Origin: Acetobacteraceae bacterium
Lineage (GTDB): Bacteria > Pseudomonadota > Alphaproteobacteria > Acetobacterales > Acetobacteraceae
Length of the DNA: 37,677 nucleotides
Assembly (NCBI GenBank): GCA_030041375.1
Contig: JASHOA010000005.1
Span: forward strand, 1-37,677
Direction: 5' to 3'
Under the pieces are notes generated by a model that saw nothing but the letters and a program-made list of their open reading frames with translations, searched no databases and was not told the origin of the DNA. Below are positions 28,332 to 37,567 of this stretch, piece after piece. Every line of letters begins with the position of its first letter. The first letter of the stretch is position 1. A program made the position numbers and the translations under genes.

Positions 28332-28457
28332 TCCTTCCTGCCGCGGCTGGGCGAAGGCGCGAACACGGATTTTGGTGCTGCGGGACGATGAGAATCCGAA
28401 GATTCCCGGGCGCAACGATGCCGGCGGCGGTGCGCAAAGACATGTCTGACGATGGCT

Positions 28458-28488
28458 TGATCTTTGAATGGAGCGTGATCTTTGAATG
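28458..28488. repeat. 13-bp direct repeat, 18-bp period
   Basis: TGATCTTTGAATG occurs at 28458-28470 and 28476-28488 with 5 nt between, in the non-coding gap between the GNAT and SDR genes. Confidence 0.7.
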
Positions 28489-28528
28489 TGAAAAGAACGG
28501 CGTGCGGCAGGGGCGGAAGTGCGATCGG

Positions 28529-29293
28529 TCACCCGAGGCTTCCATATCCTCCATCCACGACCATTCCGGCCCCGGTCACGAAATCCGAAGCCGCGGAAGC
28601 GAGGAAAATCGCAACTCCGGCCAGGTCCTCGGGCCGCCCCCAGCGGCCCGCCGGCGTGCGTGCCAGCACCCTCTCGGTCAGGTCCGGCACCCGCTCGCGG
28701 ATGGATCGGGTCATCGCAGTGTCGATCCAGCCCGGCAACACGGCATTCACCGCAATTCCCTCCCGGGCCCAGGCAACCGCGAGCGCCCGCGTGAGCTGCA
28801 TGATCGCCGCCTTGCTGGCGGCGTAAGCCGCAGTGGTCGGAGTGGCCAGGGTCCCGAGCAGAGAACCGACATTGATGATCTTGCCGCTGCCGCGCCGGCT
28901 CATTCCGGGGTACACCGCCTGTGCACAGAAGAACGCGGCGCTCAGATTGACGTCGAAGACGGATTGCCACTCGGCGGGGGTGTATTCCTCGGGTCGCCTG
29001 CGAATCACGATCCCGGCATTGTTCACAAGGATGTCAACTCGGCCGAATGCATGTTCGACGGCTTCGATCATGGCTCGGCAAGCCGTAGGCTCCACCAGGT
29101 CCACAGCGAAAAACCTCGAGCGAACCCCGAACCGGCACAGTTCGGCAACCGCCCCGGCGGCCTCAGGCTCGTCGAGCCCGGCCATCGCGACCGCTGCCCC
29201 TGCTGCGGCGAGACCGCGCGAGATGCCGAAGCCGATGCCGGTATTCCCCCCGGTGACCACGGCCACCCGCCCGTTCAGATCGAAAAGTTGCAT
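28529..29293 (-). CDS. Short-chain dehydrogenase/reductase
   Basis: The 254-residue product is a classical SDR: the NAD(P)-binding VTGGNTGIGFGISRGL, NNAGIV, the catalytic Ser in NVGSLLG, the Y-x-x-x-K pair in AAYAASKAAIMQ, and the C-terminal VLPGWIDT and VDGGYGS. Members of this close group (KduD/gluconate-5-dehydrogenase types) reduce keto-sugars or keto-acids, but the substrate cannot be read from sequence. ATG 29293 is chosen: AGGGAAGGAG lies just upstream and the protein then starts MQLFDLNGRVAVVTGG as in the family. The frame stays open to 29563 with a low-complexity extension that I do not accept. Confidence 0.9.
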   Translation of the reverse strand: MQLFDLNGRVAVVTGGNTGIGFGISRGLAAAGAAVAMAGLDEPEAAGAVAELCRFGVRSRFFAVDLVEPTACRAMIEAVEHAFGRVDILVNNAGIVIRRRPEEYTPAEWQSVFDVNLSAAFFCAQAVYPGMSRRGSGKIINVGSLLGTLATPTTAAYAASKAAIMQLTRALAVAWAREGIAVNAVLPGWIDTAMTRSIRERVPDLTERVLARTPAGRWGRPEDLAGVAIFLASAASDFVTGAGMVVDGGYGSLG

Positions 29294-29648
29294 GCTGGCT
29301 CCTTCCCTTGCCTTGATCGGCCTCTTCCACGGGACGCCCCGGTTTCCAAAGGGTGGCGCCGATCCCAGAGGGTGGGGTCGGTGGTCCCGCCCGGGCCAAC
29401 CATCCGGGTCGATCTCGCCTGCGGTATCCATACTGCCCGCCGCCGGCCGCCAGGCCGGCCCCGGCCCCGAGGGGCCGGCCGCAAATCCACGCGCGAACTG
29501 CTTGGCCATCGGCTCGAATGAGTCAGTCGCCCCAGCCGTGCACAACAGCGCTTGAAATATCACTTTAGTGGATATTTACCGCCCATAAAGCTATACCCTG
29601 CTTGCCTTGGGCCGTGCGCAGTGGTCCCAAGGGCGTTAGGAGGCCGGA
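29294..29648. other. Divergent intergenic region with an operator-like palindrome
   Basis: No gene is supported. The first half is GC-rich and follows the coding bias by chance. AAATATC-ACT and AGT-GGATATTT (29555-29577) form an inverted repeat with one extra base, in a short AT-rich patch just before a possible -10 box (CTATAC, near 29590) that points to the kinase. Confidence 0.45.
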
Positions 29649-29834
29649 ATGAAATGCGGGCGGCCAGGGGGCGGTGACAAGCGCAGGCTCTTGCTTTCGA
29701 AGACGGGTGGCTTGCGAGGATTGGCCGTGAGCGGCTGTCGGTGTGCCTGGGAGGGCCTGTTGACGGCTTGGTTCCGCCCGAGTGCCGGATCCTCGGGTGC
29801 GCAATGTTTCGGCAGGCGCGCGCTCGATGAGTGA
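29649..29834 (+). CDS. Possible 61-codon leader frame ahead of the hybrid kinase
   Basis: ATG 29649 is preceded by TTAGGAGGCCGGA, one of the strongest ribosome sites in the window. The frame ends at 29834, overlapping the chosen kinase start (29827) by 8 nt, in the form that permits translational coupling. The product is Arg- and Gly-rich with four cysteines and matches no family I know. Codon pattern does not strongly support a protein, so this may be a coupling or leader frame, or only chance. Confidence 0.3.
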   Translation: MKCGRPGGGDKRRLLLSKTGGLRGLAVSGCRCAWEGLLTAWFRPSAGSSGAQCFGRRALDE

Positions 29835-32340
29835 GCGCGCGCCGGAGAAGGCAGCCCGATCATTGCGCGGCTGGCTCGCCTCGCGCCTGCGCGGCCGTGC
29901 CGATACCGAACACGAGATGAGTGTCAACCGGCTCGCGTTCGCAACAGCCATTACGAGCTACCTCATCCTGTCCGGGCAACCGCTGGCCGGCGCCGCGGTC
30001 CTCGGCATGGTGGTCTTTGCCATCGGCGCAGTGGCCATCGTATTGCACATCCTCGCCTCACCGGCGGTGAACGTGCCGAGGCGATACGCGGCTCTCGTCT
30101 GGGACATCGGCTTCATCGCCTACGAAATGCACGTCGGGAACGACCTGACGGCGGTTCTCTACCCGGTCTTTCTCTGGGTCATCTTCGGCAACGGCTTCCG
30201 GTTCGGCATTGCCTACCTCCGTGCAGCGATGCTGGTGAGCCTGGCCAGCTTCGCAGCCGTCGTCGCGACCACGCCGTTCTGGTATCGTGAGCCGGCGCTC
30301 TCCGCCGGCCTGATGATCGGACTTCTCATCCTGCCGCTCTATGTCGGCGTGCTGATTCGCAAGCTCTCGACCGCGAAGGAGCAGGCGGAAGCGGCCAATC
30401 GCGCGAAAGGTCAGTTTCTGGCCAGCGTCAGCCATGAATTGCGGACTCCACTCAACGCCGTGATCGGCATGGGAGCGATGCTGCTCGACACCAGACTCGA
30501 CGAAGAGCAGCAGGATATGGCGCGGACCATGCAGGACGCGGGCCGCGCTTTGTTGTCCCAGATCGAGAGCATCCTCGGCTTTGCCCGCGTCGAGGCGGGA
30601 CGGATGCCCTTCACGGAGGTGGAATTCGACCTCCTTTCGGTGCTGACAGAGACCCGCGCCATGCTGCGCGCGCAGTGCCGCGACAGGGCGCTCTGGCTCG
30701 GCATCCGGGTCACCCCCCGCACGCCCACGGCCCTCTTCGGCGATGAGCAGCATCTTCGCGAGATCCTGCTCAATCTCTGCGCCAATGCCGTGAAGTTCAC
30801 CGATTCCGGCAGCATTGTCATCTTCGCAGACGCTGAACCGCTCGCCAGCGGTCGCGTGCGCCTGCGCTGCGAGGTTTCCGATACCGGCATCGGCATCGCC
30901 GCCAGCGCGCGTGAGCGGATCTTTGACCGCTTCACCCAGGCCGATGCCTCGATCGCCAACCGCTATGGCGGCACCGGTCTCGGTCTCGCGATCTGCCGGC
31001 GCCTGGTCGAGCATCTCGGCGGCGAGATCGGCGTCGAGAGCGAACTTGGCAAAGGAAGCTCTTTCTGGTTCACGATGCCGGTCGGACAGCGGCTGGCACC
31101 GGTGCTGGCACGGGAGCGGCTCGGCGAACTCACCACCGTTCTCCTGACCAGCCGACCCGCACCGAGCGGACCATTGGCGGAGGCGATGCGCGCCGTTTCC
31201 CTGTTCCCGCAATGTTGCGCCGAGACGACCGAATTGCTCGCTTCGGTACGCAAGGCCGGGCGCCGCGGGGCGCTCGTCCTGCTCGACGAAGACCGTCTCT
31301 CCCCGGCTCCGGAGGTAGTGGCAGAAGCGTTGCGCCGGAACGACCCGCTCTGCCGGATGACCATCGTGCTGCTTTCCCGGCGCACCGCGAGCACCGAAGC
31401 CGACCGGGCCTTCAACATGATCCTGCCCCAGGTGCCGGATCAGGATGCGCTCACGGCGGCCGTCCGGCTGGCACTGGCCGCGCTTCCTGCGCGGGATGAA
31501 AAGCCCGTTCCCTCGACGTCCCCCGCGGAGCACGCGCTCAGGATTCTCGTTGCCGACGACAACCGGACCAACCAGAAGGTGATCGCCAAGATTCTCGAGC
31601 GCGCGGGACATTCCGTCGTGGTCGTTGACAACGGAGAAGCGGCGCTCGATGCCCTCGACGAGCAGACATTCGACGTCGTGTTGATGGACGTCAACATGCC
31701 GAAGATGGACGGTCTCGAGGCAACGAAGCTTTATCGAATGGCCGAGCTTTCCGGGCCCCGCCAACCGATCATCGGCCTCACTGCCGACGCGACGCCGCAA
31801 ACGCGCGAACGCTGCCTGAGCGCCGGGATGGACGCCTGCGTGACCAAGCCCGTCGAACCGCAGCAGCTTCTCCAATCGGTCGCTTCCCTCGCACCGAAGC
31901 CGTCTTCGCCTCCGGCGGCGGAACCCGAAGTAGAGGCCGAAGTCACCGACATCACATCGCACCCGCAATTCCGGGTGGTATCGCCACCCATGCTCGACAC
32001 CGCCATGCTCAACGAACTCGAGCGCCTGGGCGGCAAGGAGTTTGTTGACGACCTGGTGCAGGGCTTCCTGGAAGACGCCGCCAAGGTTCTGCAAGAGCTC
32101 GATACGGCATGGAACGCGCGCGACGCCGTCTTGTTTCGCGCCAGGGCGCACGCCGTCTGCAGCGGGGCATCGAACATCGGCGCCCGCCGCGTCAACGAAC
32201 TCTGCCGGCCGTGGAGCGTTCTCCGGGACTCTGAAATCATGGAGAACGGAGGCATCTACGTTACCCAGCTTGCCGACGAACTCGGGCGCCTGCGCCAGTA
32301 TCTGGCCCGCGTCCGCGCGCTTCAGGATCGTCCCGGCTAG
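29827..32340 (+). CDS. RpfC-like hybrid sensor histidine kinase (TM-HisKA-HATPase-REC-REC-HPt)
   Basis: The 837-residue product has an N-terminal membrane domain of about five helices (residues about 30-175), beginning after [13 protein letters not shown], a layout that recalls RpfC, the DSF-signal sensor. Then come the H-box [14 protein letters not shown] (His near 203), N-box [24 protein letters not shown] and [17 protein letters not shown] first receiver-like region follows ([10 protein letters not shown] to VRLAL) that lacks the acidic pair and the conserved Lys. A full receiver comes next, [12 protein letters not shown] with [13 protein letters not shown] (Asp near 619), and last an HPt domain with [14 protein letters not shown] (His near 775). 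The stop TAG belongs to repeat B4. No partner response regulator lies nearby. Confidence 0.88.
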   Translation: MSERAPEKAARSLRGWLASRLRGRADTEHEMSVNRLAFATAITSYLILSGQPLAGAAVLGMVVFAIGAVAIVLHILASPAVNVPRRYAALVWDIGFIAYEMHVGNDLTAVLYPVFLWVIFGNGFRFGIAYLRAAMLVSLASFAAVVATTPFWYREPALSAGLMIGLLILPLYVGVLIRKLSTAKEQAEAANRAKGQFLASVSHELRTPLNAVIGMGAMLLDTRLDEEQQDMARTMQDAGRALLSQIESILGFARVEAGRMPFTEVEFDLLSVLTETRAMLRAQCRDRALWLGIRVTPRTPTALFGDEQHLREILLNLCANAVKFTDSGSIVIFADAEPLASGRVRLRCEVSDTGIGIAASARERIFDRFTQADASIANRYGGTGLGLAICRRLVEHLGGEIGVESELGKGSSFWFTMPVGQRLAPVLARERLGELTTVLLTSRPAPSGPLAEAMRAVSLFPQCCAETTELLASVRKAGRRGALVLLDEDRLSPAPEVVAEALRRNDPLCRMTIVLLSRRTASTEADRAFNMILPQVPDQDALTAAVRLALAALPARDEKPVPSTSPAEHALRILVADDNRTNQKVIAKILERAGHSVVVVDNGEAALDALDEQTFDVVLMDVNMPKMDGLEATKLYRMAELSGPRQPIIGLTADATPQTRERCLSAGMDACVTKPVEPQQLLQSVASLAPKPSSPPAAEPEVEAEVTDITSHPQFRVVSPPMLDTAMLNELERLGGKEFVDDLVQGFLEDAAKVLQELDTAWNARDAVLFRARAHAVCSGASNIGARRVNELCRPWSVLRDSEIMENGGIYVTQLADELGRLRQYLARVRALQDRPG

Positions 32341-32443
32341 CCCGCGATCGCCCGAGGCGGAATCGTCGGAGGGCGTGAATCGCGGGCTCAAACAATGTCC
32401 CAAACCCTTGTCGGACGGTCCAGTCAGACCGACAAGGGTCTAG
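32337..32443 (+). repeat. Family B two-hairpin repeat, copy B4
   Basis: This copy begins and ends with CTAG and fills the space between two convergent genes. The first TAG (32338-32340) is the kinase stop and the last CTA (32440-32442) is the P450 stop on the other strand. The first hairpin matches the other copies. The second (32402-32418 with 32425-32441) has diverged: position 7 of the arm changed from G to T with a matching change on the other arm, plus three unpaired changes. Confidence 0.85.
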
Positions 32444-33858
32444 CGCGGATTGAGGCGGAACTGGATAGGCCGATCCGGTCGGGTAACGATGACGCTGATC
32501 GGCTTGGGCTCGTGGCGGTCATTCAGCTCGACACGGAACCTCCGCAGCAGCGCCGCCGTCACCAGCACCAGCTCCGCCATCGCAAGCCCTCCTCCCATGC
32601 ATCCGCGCGGACCCGCCCCGAACGGGATATAGGTGAAGCGCTCGGGCGCTGCGGCGTCCGGAAGGAAGCGCGAGGGGTCGAACGTATAGGGTTGGTTCCA
32701 ATACCTCTTGTGGTGGTGCACGAGCCATGGCGAAACGACCACCAGCGCTCCGCGCGGAATGTCGATCCCATCGGCGCAATCATCATTGAGCGCCCAGCGG
32801 TTGATCACGGCTCCCGGCGGGTAAAGACGCAGCGACTCACTCGCCACCGCGCGCGTGAAAACCAGGTCCTTCAGCGCTTGTTCTACCGTTCCGGGGGCGA
32901 GCTCGACGGCACCCGCCTCCGCAGCGACCCGTTCCTGCTCGCGCGGTGCGGACGCCAGGAGATAGAGCGTCCAGAACAGCCCGTGGGCGGTCGTTTCATG
33001 CCCACCGACCAGCATCGTCGTCACCTCGTCGAGAAGCTGCGCTCGCGAAAAGCCGGCGCCCGTCTCCGGATCCCGTGCTGCAGCCATCAGTTCCATGAGG
33101 TCGCGGGCGTGCGAGCCGGCCGGCTGGGCGAGCCTCCTGTCCATGATCCGCGCCACGACCCGCGTCATATTCGTATGAAAACGTTTGCGCGCAATGTCGT
33201 ACGGCGATGGCAGCCAGAGCGGCAGCAGGAAGTCCAGCGTGCGCGGCTGCGCAAGACCGAAGGTGAACCGCTCGAGCTGGCCGCGCAGGATCCGCCCGTC
33301 CTCTCCGGTGTCGATCGAAAACATCGTCCTGCCGGCAATTTCGAGCGCGAGCTGCCCAACTTCGTGCAGCATATCCAGCGACTGGCCGGCACGCTTCTCC
33401 AGTTCGCCGACCCAGGCAAGCGCGGACGCCAGCACCATCTCGCCGAGCATCGGGATGACCCGCGGCGCGAACAGCGGCGCCAGAGTGCGGCGCTGATGGC
33501 GCCAGCTCTCCCCCTCGCTGATCAGGACGCCATCCCCAAGCAACGGCCTCAGCGTGCGCTGCGAAGCAGGAGGGCGCGTGTAATTCGTATAATTATCGAG
33601 CATCACGTGGCGGATCACCGATGGTTTGGCCAGCAGGATCCGCTTCTTTCCGAACAGGTCCTGCGTCAGGCTGTCCTGCTCGTAGGCCGCCTCCGGGAAG
33701 CTCGCCAGAACATCGGTCGAGAGCAGCCGCGCCAATCGAAAAGAACCCGGGCTTGCCCGCGGCGCGGAAACGGCGGGAGCGACGAAGCGGGTGTCAGCCC
33801 CATTCGCCTGGCTGGAACGCACTTCGAGGGCGGCTCCGTCCGCGGCATTCACCGACAA
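32440..33858 (-). CDS. Cytochrome P450
   Basis: P450s are haem monooxygenases. The 472-residue product has the I-helix oxygen-activating motif LVGGHETTAH, the K-helix E-x-x-R in ASESLRLYPP, the P-x-R-F element FDPSRFLPD, and the haem loop FGAGPRGCMGG with the proximal Cys ligand. Sequence style is nearer to fatty-acid or alkane-type soluble bacterial P450s than to the small CYP101 types, but the substrate is unknown. The start is TTG at 33858 with GGAGGTGAT 6 nt or less upstream, an extended match to the 16S anti-Shine-Dalgarno; GTG two codons on is the alternative. No ferredoxin or reductase gene is nearby. Its stop codon lies in repeat B4. Confidence 0.92.
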   Translation of the reverse strand: MSVNAADGAALEVRSSQANGADTRFVAPAVSAPRASPGSFRLARLLSTDVLASFPEAAYEQDSLTQDLFGKKRILLAKPSVIRHVMLDNYTNYTRPPASQRTLRPLLGDGVLISEGESWRHQRRTLAPLFAPRVIPMLGEMVLASALAWVGELEKRAGQSLDMLHEVGQLALEIAGRTMFSIDTGEDGRILRGQLERFTFGLAQPRTLDFLLPLWLPSPYDIARKRFHTNMTRVVARIMDRRLAQPAGSHARDLMELMAAARDPETGAGFSRAQLLDEVTTMLVGGHETTAHGLFWTLYLLASAPREQERVAAEAGAVELAPGTVEQALKDLVFTRAVASESLRLYPPGAVINRWALNDDCADGIDIPRGALVVVSPWLVHHHKRYWNQPYTFDPSRFLPDAAAPERFTYIPFGAGPRGCMGGGLAMAELVLVTAALLRRFRVELNDRHEPKPISVIVTRPDRPIQFRLNPR

Positions 33859-34028
33859 GAATCACCTCCCGGAAGCTTTCCAACTATTTTCTATCATAGC
33901 GCGAATTCTCGCCTCGGCATAGACAACCCCAAGCAACTAATATCGACGTCATCCCGCTTCCACAGCATCGGTTTGCGCGGATGCCACGCCGCCCACCCGT
34001 TCGCTGCGGGGCCGCCGATTAATGCCCC

Positions 34029-34157
34029 AGTGTCCTGCCCCCGACGTTTGCTGCTGGCGGCAGCAAACGAAAGGGGATGAGAGGCCACTGAAAATAAGGA
34101 GCAGTGTGCCGACCGCTAGAGTGCATCCTACGGTATCAAGCGTCGGAGTCGGCACAC
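34029..34157. repeat. Family A intergenic repeat, copy A2 (129 bp)
   Basis: This has the same length and order as copy A1 at 3360-3488: AGTGTCCTGCCCCCGA, the hairpin GTTTGCTGC (34046-34054) with GCAGCAAAC (34060-34068), GGCCACTGAAAATA, and the closing GTGTGCCGAC (34104-34113) with GTCGGCACAC (34148-34157). The first hairpin differs from A1 by C to T on one arm and G to A on the other, so pairing is kept. A family B copy begins at the next base. Confidence 0.8.
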
Positions 34158-34263
34158 GAGACCCGTGTCGGGCTGGCTGTGCAGCCCGACACGGGTCTCG
34201 CGCTTTATGCGAGCCCGCGATTCACGCCCTCCGACGATTCCGCCTCGGGCGATCGCGGGCTAG
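34158..34263 (-). repeat. Family B two-hairpin repeat, copy B5
   Basis: This copy is in the reverse orientation and joined directly to family A copy A2. It has perfect 17-bp arms at 34159-34175 and 34182-34198 (loop GCTGTG), then the second hairpin with arms AGCCCGCGAT and ATCGCGGGCT, and ends GGGCTAG. It lies between the P450 and alaS genes. Confidence 0.85.
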
Positions 34264-34400
34264 CCGCCCGAAACTTCCTCGCACCGTTTTGCCGCGGCCC
34301 GGTGCGAAGCTGCGAAGCCCGGCCTTCCCGCCGCATCGGGTGACAGGCGCGGCCGCATGCGCTAATCGGGATCGTCCCGATCCAATCAGTCCGACACGCA
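34264..34400. promoter_or_regulatory. alaS upstream region with a palindrome
   Basis: ATCGGGA and TCCCGAT (34365-34381, spacer TCG) form a perfect inverted repeat 19 nt before the alaS start. It could be an operator or a leader stem. No clear -10/-35 pair or T-box-like structure is seen. Confidence 0.35.
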
Positions 34401-37040
34401 ATGACCAGCAGCAACGATATCCGCGCTTCATTCCTCGACTATTTCGCCAGGAACGGCCACACCATCGTGCCGAGCTCCTCCCTGGTGCCGCGCAACGACC
34501 CGACGCTTCTCTTCACCAACAGCGGGATGGTCCAGTTCAAGAACGTCTTCACCGGGCAGGAGAAGCGTCCGTACAGCCGCGCCGCCACGGCGCAGAAATG
34601 CGTCCGCGCTGGTGGCAAGCACAACGACCTCGACAATGTCGGCTATACCGCCCGCCACCATACCTTCTTCGAGATGCTCGGCAATTTCAGTTTCGGGGAC
34701 TACTTCAAGGAGCAGGCGATCGCCTATGCGTGGCAGCTCGTCACGCGCGACTTCGGGCTGCCGAAGGATCGTCTTTCCGTCACCGTGTTCGCCGAGGATG
34801 ACGATGCCGCCCGTTTCTGGCACCAGATCGCCGGCCTGCCGGACGAGCGGATCGTCCGCATCCCGACCAGCGATAATTTCTGGCGCATGGGCGATACCGG
34901 CCCTTGCGGCCCCTGCTCGGAGATTTTCTACGACCATGGCCCGGAGATCCCGGGCGGCCCGCCGGGCACTGCCGAGGCGGATGGGGACCGCTTCGTCGAG
35001 ATCTGGAATCTCGTCTTCATGCAGTTCGAGGAAGGACCACCTGGGGTGCGTGTTCCCCTCCCCCGCCCTTCCATCGATACCGGCCTCGGCCTCGAGCGTT
35101 TCGCCGCCATCTTGCAGGGCAAGCACGACAATTATGATATCGACACGCTGCGTGCCCTGATCGTCGCTTCCGCGGAAGCGACCGGCCAGGATCCGGACGG
35201 GCCGCACCGGATCGACCATCGCGTCATCGCCGATCATCTGCGTTCCTCGGCCTTTCTGATCGCCGACGGCGTGCTCCCGGCCAACGAAGGGCGCGGCTAT
35301 GTCCTGCGCCGGATCATGCGCCGTGCGATGCGGCATGGCTATCGGATGGGTGCGCGCGCGCCGCTGATGGCGCGTCTCCTGCCGGCGCTGATCCGCCAGA
35401 TGGGTGCCGCCTACCCCGAGCTGATCCGGGCAGAGATTCTGATTACCGACACGCTCCGGCTCGAGGAAGGACGCTTCCAGGCACTGCTCGAGCGCGGCCT
35501 CGCGCTGCTCGCCGAGGAGACGGCAAAGCTCGGCACCGGCCAGGACCTGCCGGGCGCAGTCGCGTTTCGCCTTTACGATACCTACGGCTTTCCGCTCGAT
35601 CTCACTGAGGACGCACTGCGCGAAGAGGGCCGTGGCGTGGACGTCGCCGGCTTCGATGCGGCGATGGCCGAGCAGAAGAGGCGCGCACGCGCCGCCTGGG
35701 CAGGCTCGGGAGAGGCCGCCACCGAACAGGTCTGGTTCGGCGTGCGCGAAGCCACCGGCGCATCCGAGTTCCTTGGCTACACCACGGAAGAAGCCGAAGC
35801 GACCATCGTCGCCATGGTCCAGGATGGACGACCCGTGGAAACCGCGCCGGCCGGAAGCCGGGTCGCCGTCGTGCTGAACCAGACCCCCTTCTACGGCGAG
35901 GCCGGGGGCCAGGTCGGTGACTCGGGAAGCATCGCCGGTCCGGCCGGCTTGCTGATCACGGTCAGCGATACACAGCGCCGGCTCGGGGACCTGATCGTGC
36001 ATCTCGGCCGCGTCGAGTCCGGCACCGCACGCGTCGGCGCGGCCGTGCTGGCGGCGGTCGATCACCATCGCCGCAGTTCGATCCGCGCACATCATTCCGC
36101 CACCCACCTGCTGCACGAAGCGCTGCGGCGAAGGCTCGGCACGCACGTGACCCAGAAGGGCAGCCTGAACGCGCCGGACCGGCTGCGATTCGATATCAGC
36201 CATCCCCACCCGATCGCCGCACCCGATCTCGCCTGGGTGGAAGCGGAAGTGAACGCGCGCATCCGCGAGAATAGCGAGGTCGCGACGCGCCTGATGAGCC
36301 CCGAGGCGGCGGTCGCCGAGGGCGCCATGGCGCTCTTCGGCGAGAAGTATGGGGATCAGGTGCGCGTCGTCTCGATGGGCGCGGGCGACGCCGCGAAGCC
36401 CGCCTATTCGATCGAGCTTTGCGGCGGCACGCACGTGCGCCGCACCGGGGATATCGGGCTCTTCCGCGTCATCGCGGAAAGCGCGATCGGCGCCGGCCTG
36501 AGAAGGATCGAGGCCGCCGCAGGCGAAGCCGCGCTGCAACGCCTCACCGAGACCGACCGCCTGCTCACCGAGGCCGCGGCGGCGCTGAAAACGCCGGCGG
36601 CGGAACTCCCGGCCCGCGTCGAGCAGTTGATCGAAGAGCGCCGCCGGCTGGAGCGGCAAATCACCGAGCTGCAGCGGCGGCTCGCCACCGGCGGCGAGTC
36701 CGCCACCGTCGAAGAAGTGAACGGGGTGCGCCTTGCGGCCCGCAACCTCGGCGAGGTCCCGCCGCGCGAGCTCAAGAATCTCGCCGACGCGATCCAAAGA
36801 AAAATCGGCAGCGGCGTCGTCGCACTCGTCTCCACCGCCGAAGGCAAGGCCAGCATCGTCGTCGGCATCTCTCCTGATCTCGCCGGCCGCTTCGACGCCG
36901 TCGCCCTCGCCCGCGCGGCGAGCGCCGCGGTGGGCGGCAAGGGCGGCGGCGGGCGCAAGGACCTCGCACAGTCGGGGGGGCCGGATGCCGCGCGCGCAGA
37001 GGCTGCGCTCGCCGCGGTACGCACCGCCCTCGCCGCATGA
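34401..37040 (+). CDS. alaS: Alanyl-tRNA synthetase
   Basis: AlaS charges tRNA-Ala and edits Ser and Gly mischarging. The 879-residue product is full length. The class II catalytic core shows [37 protein letters not shown] and [12 protein letters not shown], with [15 protein letters not shown] as motif 3. The editing domain has the zinc-binding [12 protein letters not shown] and [16 protein letters not shown]-terminal coiled-coil stretch ([19 protein letters not shown]) leads to the C-Ala domain ending with [16 protein letters not shown]. The stop overlaps the next gene's start by ATGA, so the two are co-translated. Confidence 0.98.
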   Translation: MTSSNDIRASFLDYFARNGHTIVPSSSLVPRNDPTLLFTNSGMVQFKNVFTGQEKRPYSRAATAQKCVRAGGKHNDLDNVGYTARHHTFFEMLGNFSFGDYFKEQAIAYAWQLVTRDFGLPKDRLSVTVFAEDDDAARFWHQIAGLPDERIVRIPTSDNFWRMGDTGPCGPCSEIFYDHGPEIPGGPPGTAEADGDRFVEIWNLVFMQFEEGPPGVRVPLPRPSIDTGLGLERFAAILQGKHDNYDIDTLRALIVASAEATGQDPDGPHRIDHRVIADHLRSSAFLIADGVLPANEGRGYVLRRIMRRAMRHGYRMGARAPLMARLLPALIRQMGAAYPELIRAEILITDTLRLEEGRFQALLERGLALLAEETAKLGTGQDLPGAVAFRLYDTYGFPLDLTEDALREEGRGVDVAGFDAAMAEQKRRARAAWAGSGEAATEQVWFGVREATGASEFLGYTTEEAEATIVAMVQDGRPVETAPAGSRVAVVLNQTPFYGEAGGQVGDSGSIAGPAGLLITVSDTQRRLGDLIVHLGRVESGTARVGAAVLAAVDHHRRSSIRAHHSATHLLHEALRRRLGTHVTQKGSLNAPDRLRFDISHPHPIAAPDLAWVEAEVNARIRENSEVATRLMSPEAAVAEGAMALFGEKYGDQVRVVSMGAGDAAKPAYSIELCGGTHVRRTGDIGLFRVIAESAIGAGLRRIEAAAGEAALQRLTETDRLLTEAAAALKTPAAELPARVEQLIEERRRLERQITELQRRLATGGESATVEEVNGVRLAARNLGEVPPRELKNLADAIQRKIGSGVVALVSTAEGKASIVVGISPDLAGRFDAVALARAASAAVGGKGGGGRKDLAQSGGPDAARAEAALAAVRTALAA

Positions 37041-37567
37041 ACGAGCAGCCGAAGCCCGCGATCAGGAGAGCCGGGCCGGCCGACATCGCCGCCGCCCGGG
37101 AAGTCGTCGATCAGGCCTACATGCGGTACGTGGAGCGCATCGGCCGCAAGCCGGGGCCGATGCTCGATGACTATTCCCTGCGCCAGAAAGAAGGCACGCT
37201 CTGGGTCCTGGAAGCGTCCGGCAGCATCGCCGGCATCCTCGTCTTGATCGACATGCACGATCATCTTCTGCTCGACAATATCGCCGTCGCCCCACCCCGG
37301 CAGGGCCAGGGGTTCGGCCACCTGCTGCTCGATTTCGCCGCCGGAGAGGCGGCACGGCGCGGCTATCGCGAGATGCGCCTCTACACGCACACGCGGATGA
37401 CCGAAAACCGCGCGCTCTACCGCCGGCTCGGCTGGGAGGAGTACGCGCGCGGCGAGGAGAAGGGCTACGCGCGCGTCTTCATGCGAAAGCCCGTGCCGCC
37501 ATCTGCCGGCCGGGCCTCCCCGCTCACTCCTCGAAATGATCCGCCACCAGCCGGTCGAGCAGCCTGA
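37037..37567 (+). CDS. GNAT-family N-acetyltransferase downstream of alaS
   Basis: The 176-residue product has [19 protein letters not shown] at the start, the acetyl-CoA loop [20 protein letters not shown] with the Q-G-x-G core, and [24 protein letters not shown], the typical final part of GNAT domains. The conserved domain ends near residue 150; the last 25 residues are Pro/Ala-rich. The start overlaps the alaS stop by 4 nt. The 3' end overlaps the convergent pepA by 44 bp. The substrate is unknown. Confidence 0.87.
   Translation: MNEQPKPAIRRAGPADIAAAREVVDQAYMRYVERIGRKPGPMLDDYSLRQKEGTLWVLEASGSIAGILVLIDMHDHLLLDNIAVAPPRQGQGFGHLLLDFAAGEAARRGYREMRLYTHTRMTENRALYRRLGWEEYARGEEKGYARVFMRKPVPPSAGRASPLTPRNDPPPAGRAA

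Noticed and set aside
28529-29563. 344-residue form of the SDR protein starting at 29563
   Set aside because: The extra 90 residues are low-complexity, while ATG 29293 has a strong ribosome site and gives the family's usual N-terminus.
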